Assembly (NCBI GenBank): GCA_942492115.1 | Contig: CALODL010000011.1 | Location: forward strand, 1 to 64,000 | DNA length: 64,000 nucleotides | Direction of reading: 5' to 3' | DNA from: CALODL01 sp942492115 | Lineage (GTDB): Bacteria > Planctomycetota > Phycisphaerae > UBA1845 > CAIVHJ01 | Shown: positions 36,760 through 45,892 of the stretch, in pieces | Layout of the letters: each line of letters begins with the position of its first letter | How positions within the stretch are numbered: the stretch's first letter is position 1 | Translations under genes and position numbers: made by a program | The notes under the pieces: model-generated | Seen by the model: the letters and a program-made list of their open reading frames with translations, nothing else | Told to the model about the DNA's origin: nothing | Databases searched by the model: none

Positions 36760-37806
36760 ATGATGTCCAAAACAACACCCACGGGTATGGTCGCTGTGAT
36801 CGTGTGTGGCATTGCATCAGCTTCCGCCGATGATGCCTGGGTGACCTACATGGGTGCCAGTGGCCCCGGTCAAGGCAAACATATCGTGTTCGTGACGGGC
36901 GACGAGGAGTATCGTTCCGAAGAGGGCATGCCTCAGCTGGCCAGAATCCTCGCTGAACACCACGGTTTCCGTTGCACAGTTCTGTTCGCTATCGATCCGC
37001 AGACCGGCGAGATCAATCCCGATATTTCTGACAACATTCCAGGCCTTGCCGCACTCGATGCCGCCGATCTGATGGTCATCTTCACGCGCTTTCGTGATTT
37101 GCCCGACGACCAAATGAAACACATCGTGGATTACGTCGATTCTGGTCGGCCGATCATTGGCTTGCGCACCGCGACCCACGCCTTCCATTTCCGCAAACAC
37201 AAGACCTACGCCTATTATGACTTCGGCAGCAAGACGTGGCCGGAGGGCTTCGGTCGCCAGGTGCTGGGTGAGACGTGGGTCAATCACCACGGCGGTCACG
37301 GGACACAGAGCGCCCGTGGAATCACGGCTCCCGGGGCCGCGGATCATCCCATCCTTCGCGGTATCAAGGATGGCGATGTGTGGGATCCTGCGGACGTGTA
37401 CGGCGTGCGTTTGCCCATGCTCGAGGGAATCACGCCGTTGCTCATGGGCCAGGTGCTGGCCGGAATGGCTCCCGACGACAAACCGCTGCCGCCGCGAACC
37501 ACCTCAGAGGGGCAGGTCATCGACAAGAACAATCCGATGATGCCAGTCGCATGGGTCAGGACGTATGTTGCCAAATCAGGCAAACCCAGCCGCGTTTTCG
37601 CCACGACCCTGGGATCTTCACAGGCGTTCAGCCGCGCAGGCACGCGCCGCCTGCTGGTCAACGCATGCTACTGGGCAGTCGGTCTCGAGCAGCACATCAG
37701 TGCCGAATCCAGCGTCGATCTGGTCGGTGCTTATGAGCCCACATCGTTTGGGTTCAAAGCCTTCAAAAGGGGAGTCAAGCCTCGGGACCATCGTGTGCAG
37801 CAGTAA
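36760..37806 (+). CDS. Secreted ThuA-like protein
   Basis: The ATG at 36760 follows GGAGAG and opens a signal peptide (MVAVIVCGIASASA). The body is ThuA/trehalose-utilisation-like: HIVFVTGDEEYRSEEGMPQLARIL, MVIFTRFRDLPDDQM, DYVDSGRPIIGLRTATHAF and HHGGHGTQS, a glutamine-amidotransferase-like fold. The C-terminus has SQAFSRAGTRRLLVNACYWAVGLE, as in planctomycete paralogues. Such proteins are abundant in PVC bacteria and usually sit with sugar-degrading genes; a direct reaction is not established. A TTGACA at 36722 may be the -35. Confidence 0.85.
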   Translation: MMSKTTPTGMVAVIVCGIASASADDAWVTYMGASGPGQGKHIVFVTGDEEYRSEEGMPQLARILAEHHGFRCTVLFAIDPQTGEINPDISDNIPGLAALDAADLMVIFTRFRDLPDDQMKHIVDYVDSGRPIIGLRTATHAFHFRKHKTYAYYDFGSKTWPEGFGRQVLGETWVNHHGGHGTQSARGITAPGAADHPILRGIKDGDVWDPADVYGVRLPMLEGITPLLMGQVLAGMAPDDKPLPPRTTSEGQVIDKNNPMMPVAWVRTYVAKSGKPSRVFATTLGSSQAFSRAGTRRLLVNACYWAVGLEQHISAESSVDLVGAYEPTSFGFKAFKRGVKPRDHRVQQ

Positions 37807-37861
37807 TCATGCCGTCGCGGGACCGGCAGATGACCACCTCTCTCTTGAGGTCAATTGTTTC

Positions 37862-38476
37862 ATGAAGAGCTCGGCCAAGACCGTCAAACAGTACCTGGCA
37901 GGTTTGCCCGAGGACCGTCGCGATGCACTTGAAGCCATTCGGGCGGTTATTCTGAAGAATCTTCCCAAGGGGTACGAAGAGGGCATGCAGTACGGCATGA
38001 TCGGGTACTACGTGCCGCATGAGATCTATCCGGACGGGTACCACTGCGATCCGAAACAGCCGTTGCCTTTTGCTGCGCTGGCTTCTCAAAAGAACCACAT
38101 GGGTCTGTATCTGATGTGCATGTACAGCGGTACGGATGATGATGCTCAGTTCCGTGCCGAGTGGGCCAGCACGGGCAAGAAGCTGGACATGGGCAAGTCC
38201 TGCGTGCGGTTCAAGAAGCTCGAAGATGTGCCGCTCAAGGTCATCGGTGCGGCGATCCGGCGCATCTCCGTCAAGAAGTTCGTCGAGCGTTACGAGGACG
38301 CCATCAAACCCGGCGGCAAACGCAAGAAGGCTGCGACGCGCTCGGCTGTTTCGAAGAAGGTCGCGTCGAAGAAAAAAGCGTCGGTGGGCACCCGGAAGAC
38401 CGTGCGCACGGCGGCCAGCGCAACGAGGCGGCCTTCAACAACCGCGCGTAAGAAAACGGTCAGGAAGAAGAAATAG
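37862..38476 (+). CDS. DUF1801 (YdhG-like) protein with a lysine-rich histone-like tail
   Basis: Residues 1 to about 148 fit DUF1801: MKSSAKTVKQYLAGLPEDRR, AIRAVILKNLPKGYEE, MGLYLMCMYSG and SCVRFKKLEDVPLKVIGAAI. The last 55 residues are almost only Lys, Arg, Ala, Ser and Thr, with repeats such as SKKVASKKKAS and RKKTVRKKK. These resemble the C-terminal tails of histone H1-like bacterial proteins. The tail suggests nucleic-acid or polyanion binding; the function of the DUF1801 domain is unknown. It follows the ThuA-like gene after 55 bases. Confidence 0.82.
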   Translation: MKSSAKTVKQYLAGLPEDRRDALEAIRAVILKNLPKGYEEGMQYGMIGYYVPHEIYPDGYHCDPKQPLPFAALASQKNHMGLYLMCMYSGTDDDAQFRAEWASTGKKLDMGKSCVRFKKLEDVPLKVIGAAIRRISVKKFVERYEDAIKPGGKRKKAATRSAVSKKVASKKKASVGTRKTVRTAASATRRPSTTARKKTVRKKK

Positions 38477-38729
38477 CCGCAGAACATTTCGTTGGGGATT
38501 GCCTTCTGCTTGTGACGCGGCTCCCCCGGATCCCTTGACGGCGTGGGGTCAAACCTCGGTTCGAGGCTGGTTGTGGGTCATTCTTGCTGGCTGTCGAGCC
38601 GAATACCATGTGGAGTCGATCACAAGGTCACTGGTGGCCAGAGGGGTACCGTGGCGCACAGCTTGTACTGTTTCCGTATATTGAATTGAGGCGGGTTCTC
38701 CAGTCCAGGACGCCCGTGATGACCCTGGC

Positions 38730-41369
38730 ATGCCTTTGCGGAGCAATGCATTCAGCTTGATGAACAGACGATCTGAGAATCACATCCTGGGGGACTTCGA
38801 GATCAGTGGTGAATTGGGGCGCGGCGGCATGGGCATCGTTTACGATGCCCGCCAACGGTCACTCAATCGTCGGGTCGCGCTCAAGGTCTTGCCGATGAGC
38901 CTCGGTATGACTACGCGGGCCGTCGTCCGGTTTCGCCGTGAGGCTGAAGCCGCAGCCAAGTTGCACCATACGAACATCGTGCCGATTTACGCGACCGGCG
39001 AACACGACGGCACGCATTTCTACGCGATGGAACTGATCGACGGGCCCTCGTTGAACCTCGTCATCGGGGCCATGCGCGTTCAGGCTCCCGGGCTCGAGTC
39101 CACACCTGCGCCCCATGTCGGTGAGGCCACGCGCACGCATGTGAGCGCGGCTGATCCAGTCGAGCCCTGTGCGGAGAGCGCTTCAGCGTTACCCGATTGG
39201 GTCATGCCGGCCCTGAGTGCCGGCAGTTCCTTGGGTAGTGGGTCAGGTGAAGGGTCGGCCACGTTTGCTCAGGCCACCAACTATGTCGACACGGTTGCGC
39301 GTCTCATTGCCGAAGTTGCCGACGCGCTGGACTACGCGCACAGTCACGGGGTCGTTCATCGTGACATCAAGCCGTCGAATCTGCTTCTCGCACCCGAGGG
39401 GCGGCTGAGCATCAATGACTTCGGCTTGGCGCGCATGCTCGAGCAACCCGGTATGACCATGACCGGAGAGTTCGTGGGGTCCCCCCTGTACATGTCACCC
39501 GAACAGATCGCGGCCGGACGGGCCGCACTCGATCACCGCACTGACATCTATTCGCTGGGCGCAACGCTCTATGAGTTGCTGACACTCCAGCCGCCGTTTC
39601 CAGGTGAGCGCCGCGATCAGATCATCGGGCAGATCCTGCACAAGGAACCCGTCCCACTGCGGCGGATCAACAAACGCATCCCGGTCGATCTCGAGACGAT
39701 CTGTCTCAAGGCCATGGAGAAGGATCCAGATCGCCGGTACCAAACGGCCGGCGAGCTGGCCGAGGATCTGCGGCGCTTTGTCAACCGCTTCGCCATCTCA
39801 GCCAAACGGGCTGGTGTGATCGGGCGCACGGCCAAGTGGGTGCGCCGGCATCCGTCGGTGGCCGCGCTGGGCCTGGCCGTGTGTCTGATCGGGATTGCTG
39901 CGGGCGGGCTCGCGTGGCGTTCGCAGCTCGCCGGTCAACGGATCGTCGAGCTGGAGCTGGCCGCGGCCAAAGAAGATGCCCTGCTGCACGCCATGAGCGG
40001 CAAGTTCGAGCAGGCCGAGGACTACATCAAGAACGCCGAAGCCGCCGGCGCTTCGGCCGGTTGGGTCAGATTGCTCCGCGCCCAGGTGGCCTATTACCGC
40101 GGCGAGGCCGAGGCGGCGCTCGAGCACTCCCGGCAGGCCGTGCGCCTCATGCCCGACAGTGTCGCGGCCAACGGCCTGCTGTGCATGACGCTCGTCGCCG
40201 TCGAAGGCCCCGACAGTCTGTATGCGATGCACGAGAAGCTTCTCGACATGCAGCCGGAGTCGTTCGAGGATTATTTGCTGAAGGGGCTCGGGGAGACATG
40301 GTTGTCGCCACGGCGCGCCGTCGCCGACCTCGACCATGCCATCGACCTGCAGCCGGCAAGCCCGGTCGCCCGGGTTATCCGCGCTGAAGCGCTGCGTTCG
40401 CTGGCCATGCACACCGGCGAGTTGCGTCACGCTGAGCGGGCGGTGGAGGATGCCGCCGCGGCTACCAGTTTCCTGCCGGGCAATGCCCTGGCCCTCGCAT
40501 GTCACCTGGAGACCCAGGTCGTGCGGGCCAACCTGCTCCGCGAGGCCGGGCGCGATGCCGAGGCCGATGCCGCCGTGGCGCGCGGTGCGGAGCTGGAGAC
40601 GCGTCTGCGCCACTTTCCCAAGGACGCCAATGCGGTGTGGGCCCGGGTGAACTTCTATCGTATGACCGGACAGGACGACGCGGCCCATGACACCATGTGT
40701 TCGGGGAGCCAGATCCTGATGTGGAGCCAAAGCTACATGGCCGCCTGTTGTGCCAACGGCTGGTTCGATCGCTACGAGCCGGACAAGGCACTGGCGGCGT
40801 TCTATGACGCCCGTGGTCCGGAGGGACAGCTGCTGTGGCTGATCCCCGTGTTTCTTCAAATGGAACAGGTCGACGATCGCAAAGCGCTGCTCGATGAGAT
40901 TCTGGCCAACCACACCACACGCGCATCGTCCTCGGGCTTCTTCGAGATCCTCGATTGGGCCACACTTCGTCTCTTGGGTGACGAGACGCGAGCGGCCGCC
41001 ATCGGTGCCCAGTGGGCCAAGTACAACGTTCCAGGCGACTTCAGCGCGCAGTGGGACGCGCTGGCCGAATACATCGCCGGTGGGTCGACCGTCGAGGAAA
41101 CCGTCCGGCGCACCGCGGGGGCGCGCTTTCCCCAGAGCTATGCCCACTATGCCATCGCGATCGATCTGTTGGCCCGCGGTGACCGCGACGCTGCCCGGTA
41201 CCATTTCAAGGCCAGTGTCGATCTGAATTTCTTCAACCTGTTCAGCCACTACTGGAGCCAGTCCTTTCTCAAACGTCTCGAGGCTGATCCGACCTGGCCG
41301 CCGTGGATCCCCATGGCAGCTGATGGTACCGAAACGGGCGAAGCAACAAGGAGGCCACATGGCGCTTGA
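38730..41369 (+). CDS. Ser/Thr protein kinase with TPR-like C-terminal half
   Basis: The kinase part has GELGRGGMGIVYDA, VALKVLP, HRDIKPSNLL with D212, NDFGLARML and YMSPEQIAAGRA, and looks active. A low-complexity insert of about 85 residues stands between YAMELIDGP and VARLIAEVADALDYAHSHG. One membrane helix follows (VAALGLAVCLIGIAAGGLAW). The rest is about 470 residues of TPR-like helices (GEAEAALEHSRQAVRLMPDS). The ATG at 38760 is another possible start. The end overlaps the next kinase gene by 11 bases, so the two are co-translated. Confidence 0.9.
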   Translation: MPLRSNAFSLMNRRSENHILGDFEISGELGRGGMGIVYDARQRSLNRRVALKVLPMSLGMTTRAVVRFRREAEAAAKLHHTNIVPIYATGEHDGTHFYAMELIDGPSLNLVIGAMRVQAPGLESTPAPHVGEATRTHVSAADPVEPCAESASALPDWVMPALSAGSSLGSGSGEGSATFAQATNYVDTVARLIAEVADALDYAHSHGVVHRDIKPSNLLLAPEGRLSINDFGLARMLEQPGMTMTGEFVGSPLYMSPEQIAAGRAALDHRTDIYSLGATLYELLTLQPPFPGERRDQIIGQILHKEPVPLRRINKRIPVDLETICLKAMEKDPDRRYQTAGELAEDLRRFVNRFAISAKRAGVIGRTAKWVRRHPSVAALGLAVCLIGIAAGGLAWRSQLAGQRIVELELAAAKEDALLHAMSGKFEQAEDYIKNAEAAGASAGWVRLLRAQVAYYRGEAEAALEHSRQAVRLMPDSVAANGLLCMTLVAVEGPDSLYAMHEKLLDMQPESFEDYLLKGLGETWLSPRRAVADLDHAIDLQPASPVARVIRAEALRSLAMHTGELRHAERAVEDAAAATSFLPGNALALACHLETQVVRANLLREAGRDAEADAAVARGAELETRLRHFPKDANAVWARVNFYRMTGQDDAAHDTMCSGSQILMWSQSYMAACCANGWFDRYEPDKALAAFYDARGPEGQLLWLIPVFLQMEQVDDRKALLDEILANHTTRASSSGFFEILDWATLRLLGDETRAAAIGAQWAKYNVPGDFSAQWDALAEYIAGGSTVEETVRRTAGARFPQSYAHYAIAIDLLARGDRDAARYHFKASVDLNFFNLFSHYWSQSFLKRLEADPTWPPWIPMAADGTETGEATRRPHGA

Positions 41370-44139
41370 GGCCGGTCAGCAACTGGGTGTGTACGAGATC
41401 ATCAGGCCACTTGGCGCTGGCGGCATGGGCGAGGTCTACCTTGGCCGTGATCCCAAGCTCGATCGGTTGGTGGCGATCAAGGTGCTGCCTGAAGTCCTGA
41501 CCCGCGAACCCGAGCAGGTCGCGCGATTCGAGCGCGAGGCCCGTCTGCTGGCCACGCTCAACCATCCCAACATCGCTGCGGTGCACGGCTTCGATGCGCT
41601 GGACGGTGTCCGCTTTCTCGTCATGGAATATGTCGAAGGAGAGACGTTGGCCCATCATCTGGCGCAGGGGGGGTTGGCCATCGACGACACGCTCGAGATC
41701 ATGCGGCAGATCGCGCATGCACTCGAGGCCGCCCATGACAGCGGTGTCATTCACCGCGACCTCAAACCGGGCAACGTCATGGTCGACGCAGATGGTGTGG
41801 TCAAGGTCCTGGATTTCGGCCTGGCCAAGGCGGCCAGCGATGATCCGTCGGGCTCGATGCTCGCGGATTCGCCGACGATCACGGCCCACTACACGCGGCC
41901 GGGAGTTGTCCTGGGAACCGCGGCATACATGAGTCCGGAGCAGGCCCGTGGACGAGCGGTGGACAAGCGGACCGACATCTGGTCGTTCGGGGTCGTGTTG
42001 TATGAGTGCCTGACTGGGGCCAGTCCGTTCAGCGGTGAAACGGTCAGCGATTCGATCGGCGCGATTCTGCACAAGGACATTGACCTGGCCGATATCCCCA
42101 CCGCGACGCCATCCAACGTTCGCCGGGTTCTGCAGCGTTGCCTGGAGCGCGATCGCAAGGCCCGATTGCGTGACATCGGTGACGCGCGCATTGAACTTGA
42201 ACGAGTCGACGTCGTGGCCCCCGCGGTTTTGCCCACAGCCAGTCGGGGACCCACCTGGCTGCTGGTCGGCGGTCTGGTGCTGATGGCGCTCGTTGTTGGT
42301 GTGGTGGCCGGTTGGCGGACCGCCCGTCCCCAGGTGCCGGCTCTGCGACACGTGACGGTCGAGCCGCCGCTGGGCAAGCGCGTGCATTTCTCGGGCGACC
42401 TCGCCGGCCCGCCCGTGGTGTCACCCGATGGCACGATGGTAGTATTCGTGGCCTCGGCACCCGGCGAGGACCGCATGTTGTGGATCCGGCGCCTGGACGA
42501 GCCGGCGGCCGGGGAACTGGATGGCACAGCGGGCGCATTGTTCCCATTCTGGGCTCCGGACAACTCCGCCGTAGCGTTCTTCACAACCGACACTCTCCGA
42601 CGTATTGACCTGGCCAGTGAAACGGTCATGACCGTGTGCTCCGTCGACGAATCGCGCGGCGGGGCCTGGACACGGGATGGTCGAATCATTCTTGCCCCGG
42701 GGTTCCGTACCCCGCTGGAGCTGGTCGACGTCACCACCGGTGCCCGTAGCCCACTGACCACGCTCGACGAAGCTCTGCACACCACGCACCGCTGGCCCGT
42801 GGCTCTACCCGACGGTGAGCACTACCTGTTTCTCGCAGCGCATCGTGACGCTCAGAAACGGGAGAACAACGGGTTGTACCTCGGACACTTCGACGGTCGG
42901 GCGCCACGACGTATCATGCGTGCCGACTTCGGTGCGGCATACGCTGACGACTGGCTGTTGTTCGTCCGCGAAGACGTGGTCATGGCATCGCGATTGGATC
43001 TCGAGTCCGCGCGGCTGACGGGCGACACCCATGTGATCGCGCGCGATGTGGCCGCCGATCTGTCCACGTGGCACGGCCAGTTCTCGGTCAGTGACGCCGG
43101 CGTGATCGTATTCAACAGCACGGGCGACGCCACGCCGAACACGGAGTCCCTGCAGGCCGTCGTCGGTGGCTACGAGGGCGATCGCATTACGCTGATGGGG
43201 CCCTCCGGGCGCCCACTGACCCACTACGCCGATGGCTGGCCGATCATGGACATGCGCGTGTCGCCCGACGGCAGCCGAATGATCATCTCGGCCCACTCGA
43301 AGAACGGCTCACTGGACCTGTGGCTGCACCCGACCCGGTGGATCGCGGACGCCGACGACACGGCTGCACAGACCGCGTTGGCCGAACACATGCACAGCAA
43401 TCCGACGCGTTTCACATTCCTCGAAGGTTCGGAAGATACCCCCATCTGGTCGCCTTCCGGTGACGCGATCGCGTTCTCGTGGCACGACAGTCCGCCCGGC
43501 ACCGCGGGCATCTATCGCAAGCGCATCGGCGGGGGCCGGGAGGAACTGCTGCTGCCCGCGGGGGAGCGGGCCATCTTCCCGCAAGATTGGAGTCCGGACG
43601 GACGGTTCATCGTTTATGTCGACGGCCCGTATTACCTGTCGACGGGCAACAGCGACATCTGGGCGTTGCCACTGGAAGGCGGCGATCCGGTGTCGGTGGT
43701 CCAGTCGGAGTACACCGAGTATCTGCCGGCCTTGTCACCGGACGGCCGCTGGCTGGCTTACACCATGACCCGCGCCGGGCAGGCCGAGGTCTATGTCGTG
43801 CCGTTCACGCCCGCGTGGCCGGAGGCGGCGCCGACCGGACAATGGCAGATCTCGATGTCCGGCGGCCGGCACCCACGCTGGCGGCCCGATGGCCGGGTGC
43901 TGCATTACATTTCGCCGCGCGGGCTGTTGATGTCAGTCGCCGTGACATCGGGGGATGATCGTTTGCAGTTCGACAGCCCCAAGCCCATGTTCCAGACCCC
44001 GTATGACACGGGTTCGTCCTATGATGTTTCACCGGCGCGCCTCGACGGCACGCACCAGTACTACTTTACAGATACACAGAAGGCCCCCGACGCGCCCATT
44101 TCGGTCATCTTGAACTGGCAGCGCCGGCTTCCCGATTAA
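41359..44139 (+). CDS. Ser/Thr protein kinase with TolB/WD40-like propeller
   Basis: A strong AAGGAGG site lies inside the end of the preceding kinase gene, just before the ATG at 41359. The kinase has RPLGAGGMGEVYLGRD, VAIKVLPEVL, HRDLKPGNVM with D134, LDFGLAKAA and YMSPEQARGRAVDKRTDIWSFG. A membrane helix follows (LLVGGLVLMALVVGVVAGW), then an outer beta-propeller of about 570 residues with WD40/TolB-like repeats (VSPDGTMVVFV, WSPSGDAIAFS, LSPDGRWLAYT). This layout is common in planctomycetes and acidobacteria. The propeller probably senses or binds an extracytoplasmic partner; the target is unknown. Confidence 0.92.
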   Translation: MALEAGQQLGVYEIIRPLGAGGMGEVYLGRDPKLDRLVAIKVLPEVLTREPEQVARFEREARLLATLNHPNIAAVHGFDALDGVRFLVMEYVEGETLAHHLAQGGLAIDDTLEIMRQIAHALEAAHDSGVIHRDLKPGNVMVDADGVVKVLDFGLAKAASDDPSGSMLADSPTITAHYTRPGVVLGTAAYMSPEQARGRAVDKRTDIWSFGVVLYECLTGASPFSGETVSDSIGAILHKDIDLADIPTATPSNVRRVLQRCLERDRKARLRDIGDARIELERVDVVAPAVLPTASRGPTWLLVGGLVLMALVVGVVAGWRTARPQVPALRHVTVEPPLGKRVHFSGDLAGPPVVSPDGTMVVFVASAPGEDRMLWIRRLDEPAAGELDGTAGALFPFWAPDNSAVAFFTTDTLRRIDLASETVMTVCSVDESRGGAWTRDGRIILAPGFRTPLELVDVTTGARSPLTTLDEALHTTHRWPVALPDGEHYLFLAAHRDAQKRENNGLYLGHFDGRAPRRIMRADFGAAYADDWLLFVREDVVMASRLDLESARLTGDTHVIARDVAADLSTWHGQFSVSDAGVIVFNSTGDATPNTESLQAVVGGYEGDRITLMGPSGRPLTHYADGWPIMDMRVSPDGSRMIISAHSKNGSLDLWLHPTRWIADADDTAAQTALAEHMHSNPTRFTFLEGSEDTPIWSPSGDAIAFSWHDSPPGTAGIYRKRIGGGREELLLPAGERAIFPQDWSPDGRFIVYVDGPYYLSTGNSDIWALPLEGGDPVSVVQSEYTEYLPALSPDGRWLAYTMTRAGQAEVYVVPFTPAWPEAAPTGQWQISMSGGRHPRWRPDGRVLHYISPRGLLMSVAVTSGDDRLQFDSPKPMFQTPYDTGSSYDVSPARLDGTHQYYFTDTQKAPDAPISVILNWQRRLPD

Positions 44140-44147
44140 CCGAAGCG

Positions 44148-44521
44148 ATGATGAACCATTCACTGTACCTCGTATTCGGCGCAACACTGCTCGTTGCGGG
44201 TGGATGCCAATCCGCCGGGCCGGCCCTGTCCCCGACCGACATTCGCGCTCATCATGCCATGTCGCAGAGATTTCTCGAACATGTCCACGCTGCAGATTGG
44301 GCGGGCATGAGCGCGATGTACGAAGAGGATGCCGTGGTGACGGCATCACGGGGCAGAGTGATCTGGCTTACGTTCACGGGCGTTACTGGCTGACGTTTGC
44401 TGACCCGAACCTGCTGCCGGATCATGGCCAATACCTCGATGTGCGTAAACACCAGGCGGATGGCAGTTGGATGTACGTCGCCGAGACGGCCAACTCGAGT
44501 CAGCCCAAAGCACAACCGTGA
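44148..44521 (+). pseudogene. Broken NTF2-like (DUF4440/SnoaL-type) lipoprotein gene
   Basis: The first frame encodes a lipoprotein signal (FGATLLVAGGC) and SQRFLEHVHAADWAGMSAMY, then EEDAVVTASRG, the front half of a DUF4440-like domain. Near 44350 the continuing reading is in another frame: QSDLAYVHGRYWLTFADP and HQADGSWMYVAETANSS, which is the last third of the same fold. The frame changes, and by comparison with the family about 40-50 residues of the middle are missing. A deletion explains this better than a sequencing slip. It follows the kinase stop by eight bases. Confidence 0.68.
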
Positions 44522-44540
44522 CGGTGGTCTCGTGGACTGC

Positions 44541-45680
44541 CTACCCTGAGAAGGTACGCTCCACGGCCCAGTACAGTCCCATGCCAGCGATAGCCAGAGA
44601 CAGCGGCCACACGATGCGGGCCCGGTACCACGGTCGATCCCGAAACCACCCCAGTGTCAAGAACGCCAGGCCCACGACGGCCAGCTGACCGAGTTCGACT
44701 CCGCCGTTGAAACTGAGCAGCGCGGCGGTGAATTGTCCTGGCGGCATCCCCAGCTCCTGCAGAACGCCGGCGAAACCCATTCCATGCAGGAGGCCGAAGA
44801 CAAACACCAGCGCCGGGCGCCAGGGTTTGAGCTCGCGGACGAACAGGTTTTCGATGGCCACGTAGGCAATCGACAGGGCGATGAGGGGCTCGACAACGTG
44901 CGCCGGTAACTCGGCGACGCCCGTCATGGACAGCGCGAGGGTGACCGAATGGGCGATGGTGAACGCTGTGACTTGCCACAGCAACGGTTTGATGCGCGCA
45001 CTGAGTAGAAACAACCCGAGGACGAACAGGATATGATCGAGTCCCTTGGGCAGGATGTGTTCGAAACCGAGCGCCAGATAGAGTGCGACCGCATTGGATT
45101 GTGCAGGTGCGGGGTCACCTGCGAGCGCATAGGGTGTTGAATCGGATCCTGGAGACAGCAGCTGTTGTCGCCCCGTCATGCTGGCTGCATGCAGAATCGT
45201 GAGCTGAACGGCCTTGAACGCGCGTGAGGCGCCGAACGTAACGTAGGTTGTGTCGTCAGGGATGCGGCCCACGAGACGCGCAGTGGTGCCCAGCACAGTC
45301 GGTTCGTCGTCCTGTTTCGAAAGGAGTGAAGCATGCTCCGGGAAATCGATGACCGGCGTGGATTTGGTTCTGTCGAAGCGTATCCGGAGCCGCCGGCGCA
45401 ATGTGTCACGGGCCTGCTCCTTGGCGAGCTCGAGATCGGCCGCGGACAGGGCGCTGAGCGCATCGGCGATATCCTCAGATGGGATTTCCGGCGACACGCC
45501 GAGGGCCAGGGCATCGACGTCGATACGCAAATCGATCTGGTAGGTACCATCCTGCTTGAGGATCATCAAGGCTTGCGTGATGTCGAAGTTGTGCGCGGCT
45601 GCAGGGCGCGGATCAGCGGCTAACACCACACAGCTTGCCAGCAGCACACAATACAACCATCTAATTTTTGAAGAACGCAT
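44541..45680 (-). CDS. HupE/UreJ-like membrane protein
   Basis: The first half is a soluble domain after a signal sequence (VLLASCVVLAADPRPAAA). The second half has six hydrophobic helices with FEHILPKGLDHILFVLGLFLL, FTIAHSVTLALSMTG, FVFGLLHGMGFAGVL and LSFNGGVELGQL. These His-rich helices are the metal-binding core of the HupE/UreJ family, linked to nickel handling in hydrogenase and urease systems. No hydrogenase or urease gene is in this window, so the substrate is open. The ATG at 45680 is preferred over an upstream TTG. Confidence 0.88.
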   Translation of the reverse strand: MRSSKIRWLYCVLLASCVVLAADPRPAAAHNFDITQALMILKQDGTYQIDLRIDVDALALGVSPEIPSEDIADALSALSAADLELAKEQARDTLRRRLRIRFDRTKSTPVIDFPEHASLLSKQDDEPTVLGTTARLVGRIPDDTTYVTFGASRAFKAVQLTILHAASMTGRQQLLSPGSDSTPYALAGDPAPAQSNAVALYLALGFEHILPKGLDHILFVLGLFLLSARIKPLLWQVTAFTIAHSVTLALSMTGVAELPAHVVEPLIALSIAYVAIENLFVRELKPWRPALVFVFGLLHGMGFAGVLQELGMPPGQFTAALLSFNGGVELGQLAVVGLAFLTLGWFRDRPWYRARIVWPLSLAIAGMGLYWAVERTFSG

Positions 45681-45892
45681 GATTCGATTCTTGGACAACA
45701 AGGCCAAACTCCGCAGGACTGGGGAACGTTAGCACGACCGGCGACTGTGAGAGAATCTAACACGTTTGGCCGCGCGGACGAAGCGCCCCGTGGCAGATCG
45801 TGGCATGCGGGCACATGGCGACACCTGATGACGATGCCTGAGCGCGGGATCCTCCACGAACGACGGTTCCTGCATTCATGGGGCGGTGTGGT

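Noticed and set aside
39798..41360. Minus-strand open frame of 520 codons opposite the kinase at 38730
   Set aside because: It is the antisense shadow of the TPR half of that kinase; the sequence has no domain signature.
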